The notes: generated by a model not told the origin, from the sequence alone. A DNA stretch of 64,000 bases from Isochrysis galbana (GCA_018136815.1 CM030936.1:5369774-5433773), one strand, 5' to 3'. Positions 41,906 through 53,700 are shown, numbered from the stretch's first letter. A program made the numbers and translations.

Positions 41906-43997
41906 TTTTCTTGAAGGCGACTGGGCTCGTCTCGACTTCACTCGCAGTCCACCTTCGTCTCCTAACCGTTCGTCTGCCGCCGTCGAAATTGAGCCATTCT
42001 TCGCCGACGTCTCTACGTCGGCCGTTGCGTCGAAAGAGTTCGCTCTGTACACCAGGCAGCCTATCACTATCCCCTCGCGATCGAGGGGTACGTTCTCCGT
42101 TCGCCTGCCGCTGGAGATCATCGAAAACTACCCCGACTCCGCCATCCTCGTCGACCGTCTACCACCCCGTGACGGCCTCGATTCTCCTCCAATGGTCGCC
42201 ACTAGCGTCGAAACCCCAACTCCGGAGGGGGAGGTGCTGATCACGGTCTGGAACCTGGCACCACGTCCTGTAACCCTTCCTGCGTACTCGCCGGTGGCGT
42301 CAGCCTACATCGAGTACAAGTTGCACGAGGCTCGGCCGACGGTCGCCGGCGATAGGGACGACCCCGAGTCCTCGCTCACTGAGGCACAGCGCGCGCTCCT
42401 CGACGCTATCACCATCGATCCCGACAAGCAATTGTCGCCGTCCCAGAGGCAGCGCGTACGCTGCCTGCTGGCACGGCATATCGACGCGTTCGCTCTCGAC
42501 CCGAAGAACCCTCGGCACACGCACGTCATGGAGGTCGAGCTGCCTCTCCTCCCCGGTGCTACAGCCCACCGGCACGCTCCGTCCAAGATGGGCGACGAGG
42601 GCCGTGCCATCGTCGACAAGCACGTCGCCGAGATGGAGGCGGCAGGCATCATTCGTAAGTCCAATTCGCCATGGGCTTCGCGGGTCGTCCTCGTCGGCAA
42701 GAAGGACGGATCCGTTCGCTTCTGTGTCGATTATCGCGACACGAACTCGAAGCTTCGTATCTCGGATAGTCCTCTCCCGCTCACCGTCGAAGCTATCGAT
42801 CGTCTATCTCGGGGCCAAGGCTCTCGAGATTCTTTGTTTCTCTGCCTGCTCGATCTCGCCTCCGGCTTCTGGTGTCTGCCTATCAAGGAGGAGGACAAAC
42901 CCATCACGGCGTTCTGCACCCATCGCCAGAAGTACGAGTTCAACTACCTCCCGTTCGGCGTCCAATCCGGCCCTTCCTACATGTGTCGTCTCATGGATGC
43001 GGTGCTCCAGGGCCTCGCGTGGGAGATTTGCATGCCGTACCTGGACGACATCGGAATTTGGTCGACAGGCACAGGCAGCACGCTTGAGGAACGCATCGAC
43101 ACCTCCTTCGAGCAAATGCTTCACCGTCTCGATCTCGTTCTCGAGCGTCTCCGATGGGCTGGTCTCTCATGCAAGGCCTCCAAGTGCATCTTGTTCGCTA
43201 TCAAGGGCGAATACCTCGGGCACGTCGTGTCTCGTCGTGGTCTCGAGATGGACCCCAAGAAAGTCGAGGCGGTACGCTCGATCGATCCGCGTCACATCGA
43301 TTCGCTCGAAAAGGTTCGCTCGTTTCTCGGCCTTTGTTCGTACTACCGTCGGTTCATCAAGGGCGTCGCGCACGTCGCGGCCCCTCTCACCGACCTTACT
43401 CGTACGGGCGTCGACGTGGCTACCGTCTCTCAGTCGCCTGAGTGCCAGACAGCGATCCGTCGCCTCATCGAGCTCATCACGTCTACGCCAGTGTTAGCTG
43501 CCCCGCCTGCCCGCCTTCCTCTGCTGACGGGCCTCAGCCCGTCAGCGTCTCCGAAGTCGTCTCCTCCGCCGCGCCTGCCGCCGGTCTGCCTCCTTCCTCA
43601 TTGCCCTCAGGCCCTATGGGCCATCCCAATTCGTCAACTCTTCGTATACCCGAACACAACGACACCCGACAGCCTCAAAGCCCTCTACATCATAGCGTGG
43701 AGGTACATAATAGGTGACTTTTACAAAGTAGAATTTGACAACTACACTTTCCACCACGTGCCGGTCATCGAAAAAACCCTTAGCAGATTTACGGTCCTCG
43801 CTAGAGGGCTCACCCCCCCAGACAAGTCCTCGACCGCACGCACTAGCATAGCCTCACAAGGGAGAAAACCGAAGCTCAAGTCCCCGCGTGAGCTTTGCGC
43901 ACCCGTCTTTACATTCAACGATAAAGGCACACTGATGTTAGGCGGCAACCTGGCCGCAATAGCCAATGCACTCCAACTAACGGAAAAGCTAGCTTAA
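41898..43997 (+). pseudogene. Chimeric ORF: Ty3-like reverse transcriptase joined to LINE C-terminus
   Basis: A 699-codon frame. Residues about 15-215 are the protease-RT connection of a Ty3/gypsy pol. RT follows: WASRVVLVGKKDGSVRFCVD, LLDLASGFWCLPI, YLPFGVQSGPSYMCRLMD, catalytic MPYLDDIGIWS (YLDD) and ILFAIKGEYLGHVVSRRG. It breaks off at TPVLAAPP, before RNase H. A Pro-rich block (43497-43640), shared with 55300-55360 and 55985-56130, leads in frame into LINE ORF2 C-terminus (PDSLKALYIIAWRYIIGDFY onward) and stops at 43997. The open frame across three sources is probably fortuitous. The upstream part lacks gag and an LTR. Confidence 0.85.
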
Positions 43998-44325
43998 CCG
44001 CGCATAAGCCGTCACGACGCTTCACTCACCCGCCCTGCCTCAACCCCCGAAAGCACGGAAACACGCCGCCCATCTCATAGGTCTAAAAAAAAAGTAACAA
44101 TATAGAAACCGATAGCCCGATGGTACAGGAGGAAGGAGTGGAAAAAACCTATCGGGGATCGGTGCACACCGTCTGCTGCAGGAAACCCCATACACCCAGC
44201 CCCTAGGTAGCGCACGAGGGACGGGCCGCAAGGCAGGTGGAGGGGGGATGAGAGCGGCGGGCGAGGCTGCATGTGTTAGAGTGCAGAGTCGCGCGAGCGG
44301 CGAGAATATTAAGAAGTTGTTTTAA
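43640..44325 (+). mobile_element. LINE 3' end, copy 2
   Basis: LINE ORF2 C-terminus (VPVIEKTLSRFTVLARG, QGRKPKLKSPRELCAPVF, stop 43997) plus the 3' UTR homologous to 1400-1619, ending GAGAATATTAAGAAGTTG. No target-site duplication could be matched, so the left edge at the AATTCGTCA boundary may be a recombination joint instead of an insertion point. Confidence 0.85.
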
Positions 44326-44441
44326 TCATTTCCACTGCGCCCCACCACAGTTTCACTCCGCCGCACCACAAATACAGTACTCCGATAGGGTACTGCAGGC
44401 ATAGAACGACAATTACAAAAGATGAAGTACATTTTCCTATG

Positions 44442-46295
44442 TCACAAATCATCTATACCTAGGGCGGTATTGGAGCTGACGCCCTTGCTCTGCGCTGCTG
44501 TGCTCGCAGTTGTGGGACGACTCATGCTCGCGACAGTAGCAGCGTGCCCATGGGCGTCTGCAGATGTTTGACCCGAAGAATTGGAGTTTCGAAGAGATAT
44601 ATTCTCTCGCCTCAACCGCTCGATCATGCTTTCCAGCTCTGGAACCCGTTCAGCTCGTTCCGCCTGGCGCTGTGCACGCTGCAGACGCGCACACGCCTCG
44701 TCGCGCTCAAGTGTGAGCTGTTGGACTAACGAAATCAGCTGGCGAATAGTTCGCTGCTCAACCGTCTCGTCCGGTGGTGTTTCGCCGCGCTGAAAGATCG
44801 GGTTCGCCATGAGCTTTGTGACCTCTTCCGACCCGGCCGCATCCATTGCTGCAGCAGTCAAACGCAGCCTTTCTACCATAGGCCGACGCAAGCTAAGGAT
44901 GGAGCCGCCGCTGCCAGGAGTGTCTGCATTTGCTGTACTGTTGTCCCGAGTCGTTTCGTGGGCGGCCTGCGAAGCTTGACCGGCGACTGCTGCATCGGCC
45001 ATATACTCAAGCAGGATCGGATTGGTGTTCAAAAAAGGGTCACGAAAGAGTCGTCCTGGGGTGGCCATCGACTCTGCAATCGCCTGTGGACGACCCTGCA
45101 CCCGAGTCAGTGAAGAATCGCCCGTGTTCGACGTCCGTTCCTCACCCTTGCTGTGTGACATCGGTGAATGCATGCAACCCACCCCCTGCCCATCTAGAAC
45201 CAAGACATCTGCACCTCCGCCTTGGGCGAGGTCTGACATGTCGGAAGATATTGATGGACGCACGTTTGCCAGCATTTCCGCGGCTGTGGGCGGCCGCTGT
45301 GGCGTTGCTGGCTGCTGGGTTGTCCTAGGTCTCTGAGCCGACCCTGGGTGGCGATAAGTACGAGATCTATGTGGAGTTAAGACACAGCTTGGCACGAAAT
45401 GCGGATCCAATGCGCTTGCGGAGGCAGCAACTACAGCCTCAGCAGTGCCAGGGCGTGGCACGGTGTATGCTTCACGGGACAACTCCTCAGGTCTCGAGAG
45501 AAAGTCTGCAGCTAGCTCGTGGTCCAATGGCGTGATAGTGTCACCTGGGATGCACACGTGCAGGAAGGAGATGATTTGCCACGTAAATGTGAACTTGTGG
45601 ACATGAACTAAGGGCCGTAGATTGCTTGCAATATGATCAGGGCACATGGGCCAGCATGGTTATGCATGTACAAAGGCTTGCGTAGTATCATGAAAGCTGG
45701 AACACAAGCGGGCAGCAAGGAAAATCGAGTCCCTGATATGGCAGTGCCACGCATTGGGGTGGGAGGACTCACCATCGAACGTCTTGAGGAATCTTAGCGA
45801 AGAGATGATGCGGTGCCGATATGGCGGTCCTAGGGCGCAAGGGTTGGATGCGAGGTCGAGTTCAGCAAGCTCAGGCAGGCGTGCCAGTGTGGCCACTGTG
45901 CTCTCGAGCGATGGGATTTGATTGCGGTACAACGATATCGAGGCGAGGTTGCGGCATGCCGCAAGAGGAGCGACTGAGGAAATCTTGTTGTTGGAAGCAT
46001 ACAAGTGAGCAAGCATCGGGCAGTGAGCAAGTGGTTCCAGGCTGGCGATGCGGTTCATATTGACGTTGAGCGAGGTGAGGTGCGGCATGTTCCGTATGCC
46101 GGCTAGCGAGGTGAGCTCGTTGTCGGAGAGCGAGAGCACCTCGAGCGAGGTGAATGGAGCAAACGGGGAGCCGATGTCTGTAAGACCCATTCCGCGGGCG
46201 ACGAGAGTGGTGGCCGCGGCGGGAGTGTCCTCGCCACTTAACTCGAGAAGAGTCTCTACGGAGACGCGGGCCGCGTCGGCGGAGGCGCTGGCCAT
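44442..46295 (-). CDS. LRR and coiled-coil protein, two exons
   Basis: Exons 46295-45773 and 45544-44442 (minus) join in phase to 541 residues. Residues about 25-170 are SDS22-type leucine-rich repeats (LEVLSLSDNELTSLAGIRNM, LTSLNVNMNRIASLEPLAHC, LAHLYASNNKISSVAPLAAC, LASISLYRNQIPSLEST) closed by an LRRcap (DLASNPCALGPPYRHRIISS then LRFLKTFDG). A Ser/Pro-rich linker follows, then a coiled coil near residues 430-500 (LISLVQQLTLERDEACARLQ, VPELESMIERLRRENISLRN). This layout is common in ciliary and centrosomal LRR proteins, an inference only. The intron is 228 bases, GTGAGT...CAG. Confidence 0.85.
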
Positions 46296-46589
46296 CGCGG
46301 AGCGAGCGCTGCGGTCACGACAGGCGCGGGTGGCAGGGGGTGGCTAAATATTCTATTACTACTAAGAAATAGAGAATTCTTGTGCTACTACCTACGAGCT
46401 CTGAACTCTGAACTCTTTACCTTTACTGCCGGGACAGATGGTGCACACACCGGCCAACCCGACTGACCCGGCGAGCGGAGTGGGTATCGCCGTGCGCGAT
46501 AACTCCCCGAGAGTAGAGCTCCTGCCGGACACGGCAGAAGCACCGTCAGAGTTTTATGGTTGTGTTAGTATAACCTTAGTGACTAAGCT

Positions 46590-46712
46590 TAGTGCTGCGG
46601 GACCGTAGCCCTTCGTCGGCAACGGAGCCCCTACCCCGCGATGGGGGTGTGCGCGGTTGGCGCATGGCTCGTCCGGTGTGTGTGGCGAGGAATGCTAGCT
46701 AACAAGATGTCA
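46590..46712 (+). repeat. Dispersed repeat K, copy 2
   Basis: Matches 34613-34745. Flanking sequence differs. The region 46350-46590 shows no gene. Confidence 0.75.
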
Positions 46713-46970
46713 TACGACGCTATAAGTTCTAACGTGGTACCCCCGCCGAGAGGTCACCGCAATCTCCATGACACCAGCGCGCGCGTAGACCAAAAGCCTT
46801 CAATTATCCCCATCCCTGCTAACACCTTTCGTTGTCACCTGGAGGTTACTTGACTCAACTTGACACTTCACATGTTGAAACACACACGTGGTCGATTTGG
46901 GACAGGGTCGATATCTTGTTGAAATCACGATCCACGTCTCACACACAGCACCAAGTAGACTCTGCAAATC

Positions 46971-46989
46971 TGATTGATGGGTGTATGTC
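46971..46989. repeat. Target-site duplication, left copy
   Basis: GATTGATGGGTGTATGTC (46972-46989), repeated at 47988-48005. The extra leading T at 46971 may match the poly-T end. Confidence 0.93.
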
Positions 46990-47987
46990 AACTAACTTTA
47001 TAGTTGGTTACCATGGAGCGCGCCGCCGCTCCCCTCCTCTCCTTCGGGTCCCCCGCCGAGGGCGGCCCCCCAGCCCCCATGGAGCAGTCGCTGGCGAAGC
47101 GGCCGCGCCCGCCATCAGAGGCCGAGCAGGTGCGTGCGACCCCGGTCGCGCCACACGGCCCGTGGCCCCGGCCACACCACCCATGGCAGCCATGCTGGCC
47201 CCCCCCATGGGGGACAGCAGGCTGCAGAAACCAGCAGAACATGAACAGGCCCACAGGGCCACCCCTCCATTGGGCATGCCTTATGGCAGAGGCCCCTCCC
47301 GCCCTGGCGACGGCCGCGCTGCCACGGCAGCGTGGCCCGAGACCAGGCGGCCCTTATGATAATAAGCGACTTTTACAAAGTCGAGTACAATAACTACTCC
47401 TTTCATCACATACCCGTCATCGAACGCACCTTGACCAGATTCACAGTCCTCGTACGCGGCATAGAATCCTCTAACAAAACTTCGCCGGCGCGCACGAGCC
47501 AAGCCTCACGAGGCAGAAAACCAAAGATCAAGGACGCAAGAGGGCTTAGCGCCCCGATCTTCAAAACGAACGACAAAGGTGCCCTAGTGATGAACATGGG
47601 CCTGACCCTGGTGGCACAAGCACTCGACATAGCTGGAAAGCTAGCTTAAAACCCCACCGAACGACACACTTCACACCTCTCACGACCCATCACCAAAGAC
47701 CTAGGGCACAACACAGCCCCAAACCAGGCACTCAACGCGACAACAGCCGCGGGAATCCCAAAAGAAACCGGCCGCCCGATGGCGCGAGGGAAGGCCGAGG
47801 AGTCGACCATCGGGGATCGGTGCAAGCCGCCTGCCACTGGAAACCCCGAACACTGAGCCCCTAAGTAGAGCACGAGGGGACGAGCCGCAAGGCGAGTGAG
47901 AGGGAGAGATAAGGGGTGCGGGCGCGGCTGTCAATAGAAGGTAGCAGAGTCGCGCGCGCGGTGAGAATATTAAGAAGTTTTTTTTTT
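46990..47987 (+). mobile_element. Short internally deleted LINE with intact ends
   Basis: An 18-bp direct repeat brackets the element. Its 5' end AACTAACTTTATAGTTGG forms a small hairpin (AACTA/TAGTT) and precedes ATG at 47013 (MERAAAPLLSFGSPAEGG with the basic cluster SLAKRPRPPSEAEQV). Near 47345 it switches to the ORF2 C-terminus (IISDFYKVEYNNYSFHHIPV, ASRGRKPKIKDARGLS, stop 47649) and then the 3' UTR with ATTAAGAAG and poly-T. Both termini are present but everything between ORF1 start and the ORF2 tail is gone, so it is a non-autonomous copy of about 1 kb. It fixes the family's true 5' and 3' ends. Confidence 0.92.
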
Positions 47988-48005
47988 GATTGATGGGTGT
48001 ATGTC
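47988..48005. repeat. Target-site duplication, right copy
   Basis: GATTGATGGGTGTATGTC, identical to 46972-46989, directly after the poly-T tail. Confidence 0.93.
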
Positions 48006-48263
48006 CATACCAAAGAGCACCGACGCACCGACCGCGTAAAAGCAGAAAACAAGTTTCGTCACACGTCTATAGGGAGGAGACGAGGAAGGGCGAGCAGTTT
48101 CCTGAAGTTGAGCAGTTTCCTGCAGGAGGTGAGCAGTTCCCTGCAGTTGAGCAGTTCCCTGAAGTCCGCCCCCCCCCCCCTTGCCGCCCACCCTGCGTTG
48201 CCTACCAGCCCTCTCCCTTCACAGCCTCCTCTCCTGTCGCCCTCCCCGCGTGCCAGAATCACG

Positions 48264-48375
48264 ATGGACTCCTCTTCTCTGAAGCGTCCTATGGAACCAG
48301 ACGAAGAGACCCGTCAAGTGTCACCTCACCTGCCTGCACGTCGCAACGGGAAGCTTCTATGGGAGTATTGCACTC
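48264..48375 (+). other. Possible first exon, interrupted
   Basis: ATG at 48264 opens MDSSSLKRPMEPDEETRQVS, protein-like for about 35 residues, then the LTR-like block begins. It could be the start of a host gene or of a mobile-element ORF (compare the KRP cluster in the hairpin repeats). Confidence 0.3.
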
Positions 48376-48951
48376 AGCTACCTGGATCCCATTCCGAGAG
48401 GCCCGAATCGGCCGGAAGCCCAAGGCCGGATAATATAACGGCCGGAGGCGACGGATGGCACGCCGAGAGAAAGAACCTGCCGCGGGGGGGGGGCGAGGGA
48501 CCGAGGGCACGGCGGCGCAGCGTGGGAGGGCGCGAGGCCAATCTCGGAGCGAGATCGCGTCCTTTCCCTCGCGGAGCGCGGAGAGACCCCCACGGAACAT
48601 CCTGGGACCGGAGAATGTTTGGGACGAATCTTCCTGCCGTCGGCCGAGGAGAGGCGGACGGAGAGAGAGAGAGAGAGAGTCTCGCAGAGCGACTGCAGAA
48701 CGAGAAGTCGACGTCATGCCGTTTTATTACCTTAAACGAGCCAACAATTATAGTAACAGCAAAAACAAAATTCGAATCGCAAATTTCGAGACCAAAATCT
48801 GCAAACCTGGACTTGAGACCATGGGGAATCCGAATCTGTGTGTCTTGTGCGTCTGTGGCAACACGGGGAACTGTTCAATTGCAATTGTGAGCGCGTACCT
48901 TACACGAATATTCATGCCTACAGCCTTCAGATGGGCAGGAATACAACATCC
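48375..48951 (-). mobile_element. Probable solo LTR of a Ty3-like element
   Basis: On the minus strand the block starts TGTTGTATTCCTGCCC at 48951, preceded by a purine run AGAGGGAGGA. The same PPT plus TGTTGTATTCCTGCC occurs on the minus strand at 59873-59895, where the chromodomain element ends. Its other end (ATTCGGGCCTCTCGGAATGG, 48390-48420) recurs at 63540-63565 at the 5' side of that element. The block therefore spans one LTR length (about 575 bases). Edges are approximate, and no flanking duplication was identified. Confidence 0.6.
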
Positions 48952-48969
48952 TCCCTCTGGGCCCCCCTG

Positions 48970-49330
48970 ATCAGGAGCCCCTAGCCAGCTCCAGTCGACC
49001 CGCAGGGCCGCGGAGCGCCAGCGAGGGAGAGGCAGGAGGGGCCAGGGCCATGCCCCAGCCTCACCTGCCCCCTGAGCTGTGCTCCCAGGCCCTTGCAGGC
49101 CACCTGGGGACCTGAAGAGGGGCCGCAGGCGCGCGCCATGGGCCCCCGCCGCAGGGAAGAGAGGAGGAAAAGGGAAGAGGGAGGGGAGGGGGGAGTGGCA
49201 GCTCTCCCCTCCGGTGTTTACGAGTCTTCTCGACCTATTGGGTAAGAGAAGACAGGGGCGCCTGAGCCAGAAGGGAAGGGCCGCGGCTCGTCGCGGCCAC
49301 TCGCTCGGGCGAGGGAGATTAGCGCTCTAG
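48970..49330 (+). repeat. GC-rich dispersed repeat, copy
   Basis: Contains GGAGCGCCAGCGAGGGAGAG and the GGCCGCAGGCGCGCGCC stretch found at 2260-2410. No coding potential. From 49590 to 50180 I see no supported gene. Confidence 0.5.
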
Positions 49331-50180
49331 GCCCCTAAACTCACGAGTGCCCCCCCCCCCCCTGCGTTGTTTTACCCGAAAGGGGTTTTCCCCCAGCGTG
49401 GCCTCGAGGAGAGGGTGTGCTGGGGTGCGCAGGGTCGGTGCATGCACTGGGGGGGAGGACAAATATCGAGGGGAGGGGGTAGTGCCCCCTACCCCCGGTA
49501 CCACTCGGACACCTGGCTCGTCAGGCATGGCGGGATTCCGGGACTGAAAAGTTGTGTCCAATTAGCTAGTGGGGTTGGCTAGGATATAACATATTAATAA
49601 TTTAATTTAATTAATCGAGCTGTGGCAGCACCGCCGTTGCTTGGGGCTGGTCCTGCGACACTCGGGCAGCAAAGCACTTCATACCCGTCGGGGCAGCTCA
49701 CCACATTTGATGCCTGCGGGCTTGCCCAATGTTGTGCATAGTCAAGGTGCAAGCGCTTGCGCTTGCACCACAACAGGCAATCATAATCTCGGCATCGGTG
49801 GAATCGCCCCTCAGCAGTCACAACGCCACAACTAGATGCACTGTTCTTTCACCTTTCGCCTTTGACAACACCACTATCACGAACACAGGGCACGCCGATG
49901 TATGTGAAAGTGAGTCAACAAAATGATGTACTATGCTTGAAGATGCACCTGTCGCAACAATTACTTTTCCCGTCACGATATATCAATGTGTCTGCATGCC
50001 CCATGGGCATGCGTGAACACGGGGACTGGTGGTCACAGTCGAGGCGTGAAGGAGAGATCGTTCTAAGTCATGAGGACGATCTGGCACCGCAGAGTCGAAT
50101 TTCGGTTTTTGGCAGGGGACTGTGAAGAGCACGAATACACTCAGTTGTTCCGAGCGCAATCCTACCTAGCTCACTCAAGC

Positions 50181-53100
50181 TCACTTGCCTTCGGTGAGGC
50201 GAACCTGGTACTCCAGCTTGCCGGCGGTGCGTCCATGGGGAAGTTCAACTTCAAATCTATCTGAATGAACCTGGAGAAAGTGGAACAGCCCCGCATGTCG
50301 GGATTTTAGGCTATTGAGGAGCCCGATAGCTGCCAGCCTACGCCCAATCTGCATAGATAGGATGGGCACATCGTCAGCGAGTGATGCGTGGCATGATGCC
50401 ATTCGTGAAAGGCGGAGGGGAGCTACGGCAAGTGAAAACACGCGGGGGGAAAGTGCGCACAGCAAAAGCGATGCGGACAATGTGAGCGGCGATGGGTGTG
50501 GCATCGGCAACACGTCGGCGAATGCGCACCATTCGTGAGCTCGATGCGCCGCCAGATTCCCTCAAGTGGACGCAAACCGCTTGAACAAGCTCATCGTCTT
50601 CCTGTCCGCCAGCGCCGTTTCGGGCACGGCCCCTAGTTCCTCCGCCACCCTGGACCCGGCTCCCTGCTGTCCGCCATCCATCGGTTGCACTGGTGCTAAT
50701 ATCTACCGATTTGCTTGTGGCCCAACTAGGATCCGCTGACGGAGGCGCAATGGTTGGCCCGCGGGCGCGGGGCGACAACGCAAGGTTCGGTGACGAAATG
50801 TGGGCAGTCACGCCATTGGACTGCGCGTAGCCTGGCCCGATAGCGCCTCCCTCGAGGTCGGTCGATGAGCTTAATCCGGCTGCTTCGCTGGCGGCGCTCA
50901 CACCCCCTTCAAAAGGTGAATATGGTCTTCTAACTCCGGATGTGCCCCCTTCTTCTCTGGACGCATCCGTTCCCTGCCGCGGTATGCTGAGAGCAGAATT
51001 GAGCCGCGCCATGAGGTCGGCCTTTCGACCTGTGGCAGAAAGTCCAAGCTGACGGAGACGAGCCTTAAGCTCGGGCACAGTGGCACCACTACCGTCTTTA
51101 CCGTCGGTGCTGCCGGTCGAGCCATTTGTGTCGCTACTAGCTTCGTTGTCTTCATCATCGAAGTCATCATCGTCCTCGATCCCGTCCTCGTGATATGTCA
51201 TTCCACTCCCGGTATCCCCGCCAAGAGAGCCACGCCCGCCGACTCGCTCGCCCGCTCCCACTGACTTCGCCTCCATTAGAATCTCGTCTTCCCGTTGTTG
51301 GGTCTCGCTCACATCGGGCGCAAGCACGAGTAAGAATTCCAATCTCGAATTCGAGTCACGAGCACTACTTGATCCCCCTCCCTGAGAGCCACCATCTTCG
51401 CCCTCATCGGGGCTAATGGGTTCAATGATAAGTTGATCAGAATACGCATTGGCAAATCCGGTCAGCGATCCGAAGAGCGACTTGAGGAGTGTCAATGCAT
51501 CCATTGCTTTTGGCGCCTGTGACGCAAATCCGACGCTCCCGACCCCGGCGATACCCGCCCCGTTCCCCTGCACATTGTCAACTGCAAGTGCTTCGTCCGC
51601 ACCGCTGGAAGCCGCCGCCGCCGCCGCTGCTGCGGCAGCTGCGGCGGCCGCCGCCGCGGGGCCATCTGCAGCGGCGGCAGCCGCCGCCGCTTCCATTTCC
51701 TCAGGCGGCGCACACCCTTGCAAAAATCGCCCGACGTCACGCGATCGTGCAGCGCCCTTATTCTGCACAAGGAAAGTAGTCACGAGCTGCAAGAGTGCGA
51801 GGCCTGCAGGTGAACCAGCGGCATCAGCGCGGTGCGGTCCAGTACTGGTGGGTTTGATGAGGTATTGCAAGTAGTCATCGAGCCAGATGGGCTCAAAGTC
51901 ACGAACGTGGTTACGGGGATCAAGCTGTGAGAGGTCAAGGGAGGAAAAGCATGAGAAGATTGGATCACGATCTTGGGTCCCTTGGAAGCACCATGAGCGG
52001 CATGAGCTTATAGAGGGCCAAAACAACATGGTCCCAGGAACGCTTTTAGCATGGGGCGCTATCTGAGAAGGTGGTGGGAGCTCTCAGAGGAGCATGTGAG
52101 GTGACGCACCAAGTCACGAGCACAGCAGTTGCGCATTGAGCACAAGGCGACCGATTTCCCTTTTTGTCGAATACGTGACTGCGAGCAAACACGTGCCGTG
52201 GAAGTAGAAAGGATATATGCGCAGCTCTTAAGCTCCGGCACTGAATGGCAATCCCTCGGTGCATGCAACACCTTGCCAAAAGCACGCTGGTTGTGACGTA
52301 ACATGAAGACTCTCACCACATAGCCCGCGGCTCTCCCAAACGATCATCGGGGCTGGTGCTCGTGCTCTCGCCTTCCACATTCAAAGTGTACGCATGCAGG
52401 TTTGCATGCTTGTCGCTTCCAACTGTAGTCTCGTCTCGCTATGTTGGCGCGCCGACTCACCATGGCGGGCATGAAATCTTTGTCGCCAGAAAGGAGGACG
52501 GCAATGTCGTATGCACCGGGAGTGGAAGCAAAATGCATCATCTCAACGGCGAGCGAGATGTCTATACACTTCTCCTGCCATCCCGAGGTGGTGCTCACAT
52601 GGACCTGAGACGCCAGGAAACGATCTCAGAGAAGATGCTGCGAGGTGAGCTCAGAGCACGGCCATCCCTCACTTACCACGCGAGACATCCAGATGGAAAC
52701 TGAATACGAGTGGGACTGGGCAATGGTGCCAAATCCACCAACAAAAAGTGGCATTTATTAACCTACCTCAAAGTTGGCGCGCTCCATCTGGCGGAACATT
52801 TTCATGCGAAGGGAACCCGGCTGCGTGTCGGCCCGATAGGAAGTGAAGACGACAGTCCGGGCTACCTGAAAAGGGAAGATAGCGATGTATGAATGGACTG
52901 GGGGATTGCTGTGTGGTGAGGGCCACACGCGTACTGCTTGCTTCTAGATTTGCCTAGGCACCTAAGAGCTCTGGAAGCAGCTGGCAGCTCTTGACGCGGT
53001 CAGGCACCACACGCGGCGTGAGTAGAGTGTGACGTGTGGTTGGGCTCGCCACCTCCACGAATCGAGAGACTCCGTGGCTGCGGAGGAGCTGCTCATGCAA

Positions 53101-53466
53101 ATGCTGAGATATGAGGTATGGCAGCCGCTCGAATGCTACTGTGTTTGAGTAGGCCCACCGCTCCCCATAACGCTGCGAGACAGGGCAGTTCGGGCGCCGG
53201 CCATGAAAAGAGTAGTAGAGCCATGAACCGTCGATGAAGACCATCACGCGCAGTGGCCACGCGGATGTCTGGTACTCCATCTCACCGAACTGCATGCCCC
53301 CCCTGGTCAAACCGCCCACATCAGGCGGCGGAAAAGGCGATGGGAGGGTGGCACACGGCGGGGCGCTTCGCTGGTGATGGCGTGGAATGCGCATGCTGCG
53401 CGTCGTCCACCCCCACACGTTACCGAACGCGAGCAGCGCGATCGCGAGGCTCCGAGGGGCCCTCAT
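50181..53466 (-). CDS. NYN-domain nuclease with SAP and LOTUS (OST-HTH) domains, six exons
   Basis: Exons 53466-53053, 52865-52767, 52604-52461, 52178-52110, 51924-50530 and 50348-50181 (minus), all phase 0, give 762 residues. Residues 1-20 form a signal peptide (SLAIALLAFGNVWGW). The NYN/LabA-type PIN-like RNase domain (about 65-260) has RVMVFIDGSWLYYSF, a KCIDISLAVEMM helix, the metal site LLSGDKDFMPAM, KGKSVALCSMRN and DFEPIWLDDYLQYLI. A winged-helix-like LLQLVTTFLVQNKG follows, then Ala runs, an acidic region, a SAP motif near 523 (TVPELKARLRQLGLSATGRK) and a C-terminal LOTUS domain (ELVQAVCVHLRESGG, then SLKSRHAGLFHFLQVHSDRF). NYN plus LOTUS suggests RNA cleavage or binding; SAP adds DNA/RNA contact. 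The signal peptide suggests plastid or secretory import. The second exon is only 99 bases. Confidence 0.88.
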
Positions 53467-53647
53467 CCGTCCCCGCGAGCTCGCCGGCGGGCCTCGCGAG
53501 GAGAGCTGCGAGCAGCACGGGCGTCGCCACCGCTGCCACCCCCTCCCGGTATTGTGGCCTCCAACCTCCCACTTCTCATCTTCTCATCTCCTTTCTGCCC
53601 ACTAGGGGTCTGGGGTCTGGGCCAGTGTCCAGTGTGATGATTGCCCA

Positions 53648-53700
53648 GCCCCTGCCAGAGGGCAGGGGCTGGGCTGGATTGTACGGGCCCACCCCGGGAC
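53648..53700 (+). repeat. GCCCCTGCC hairpin block, copy 2
   Basis: AGCCCCTGCC, AGAG, GGCAGGGGCT, then TGTACGGGCCCACCCCGG, matching 38340-38400. The surrounding 53470-54170 shows no gene. An AT-rich 53945-54035 patch may be a MITE relic. Confidence 0.7.

Noticed and set aside
51600-51700. GCC/GCG repeat as a trinucleotide-expansion locus
   Set aside because: It encodes the poly-Ala runs of the NYN protein with mixed codons, so it is coding low complexity and not an unstable pure repeat.
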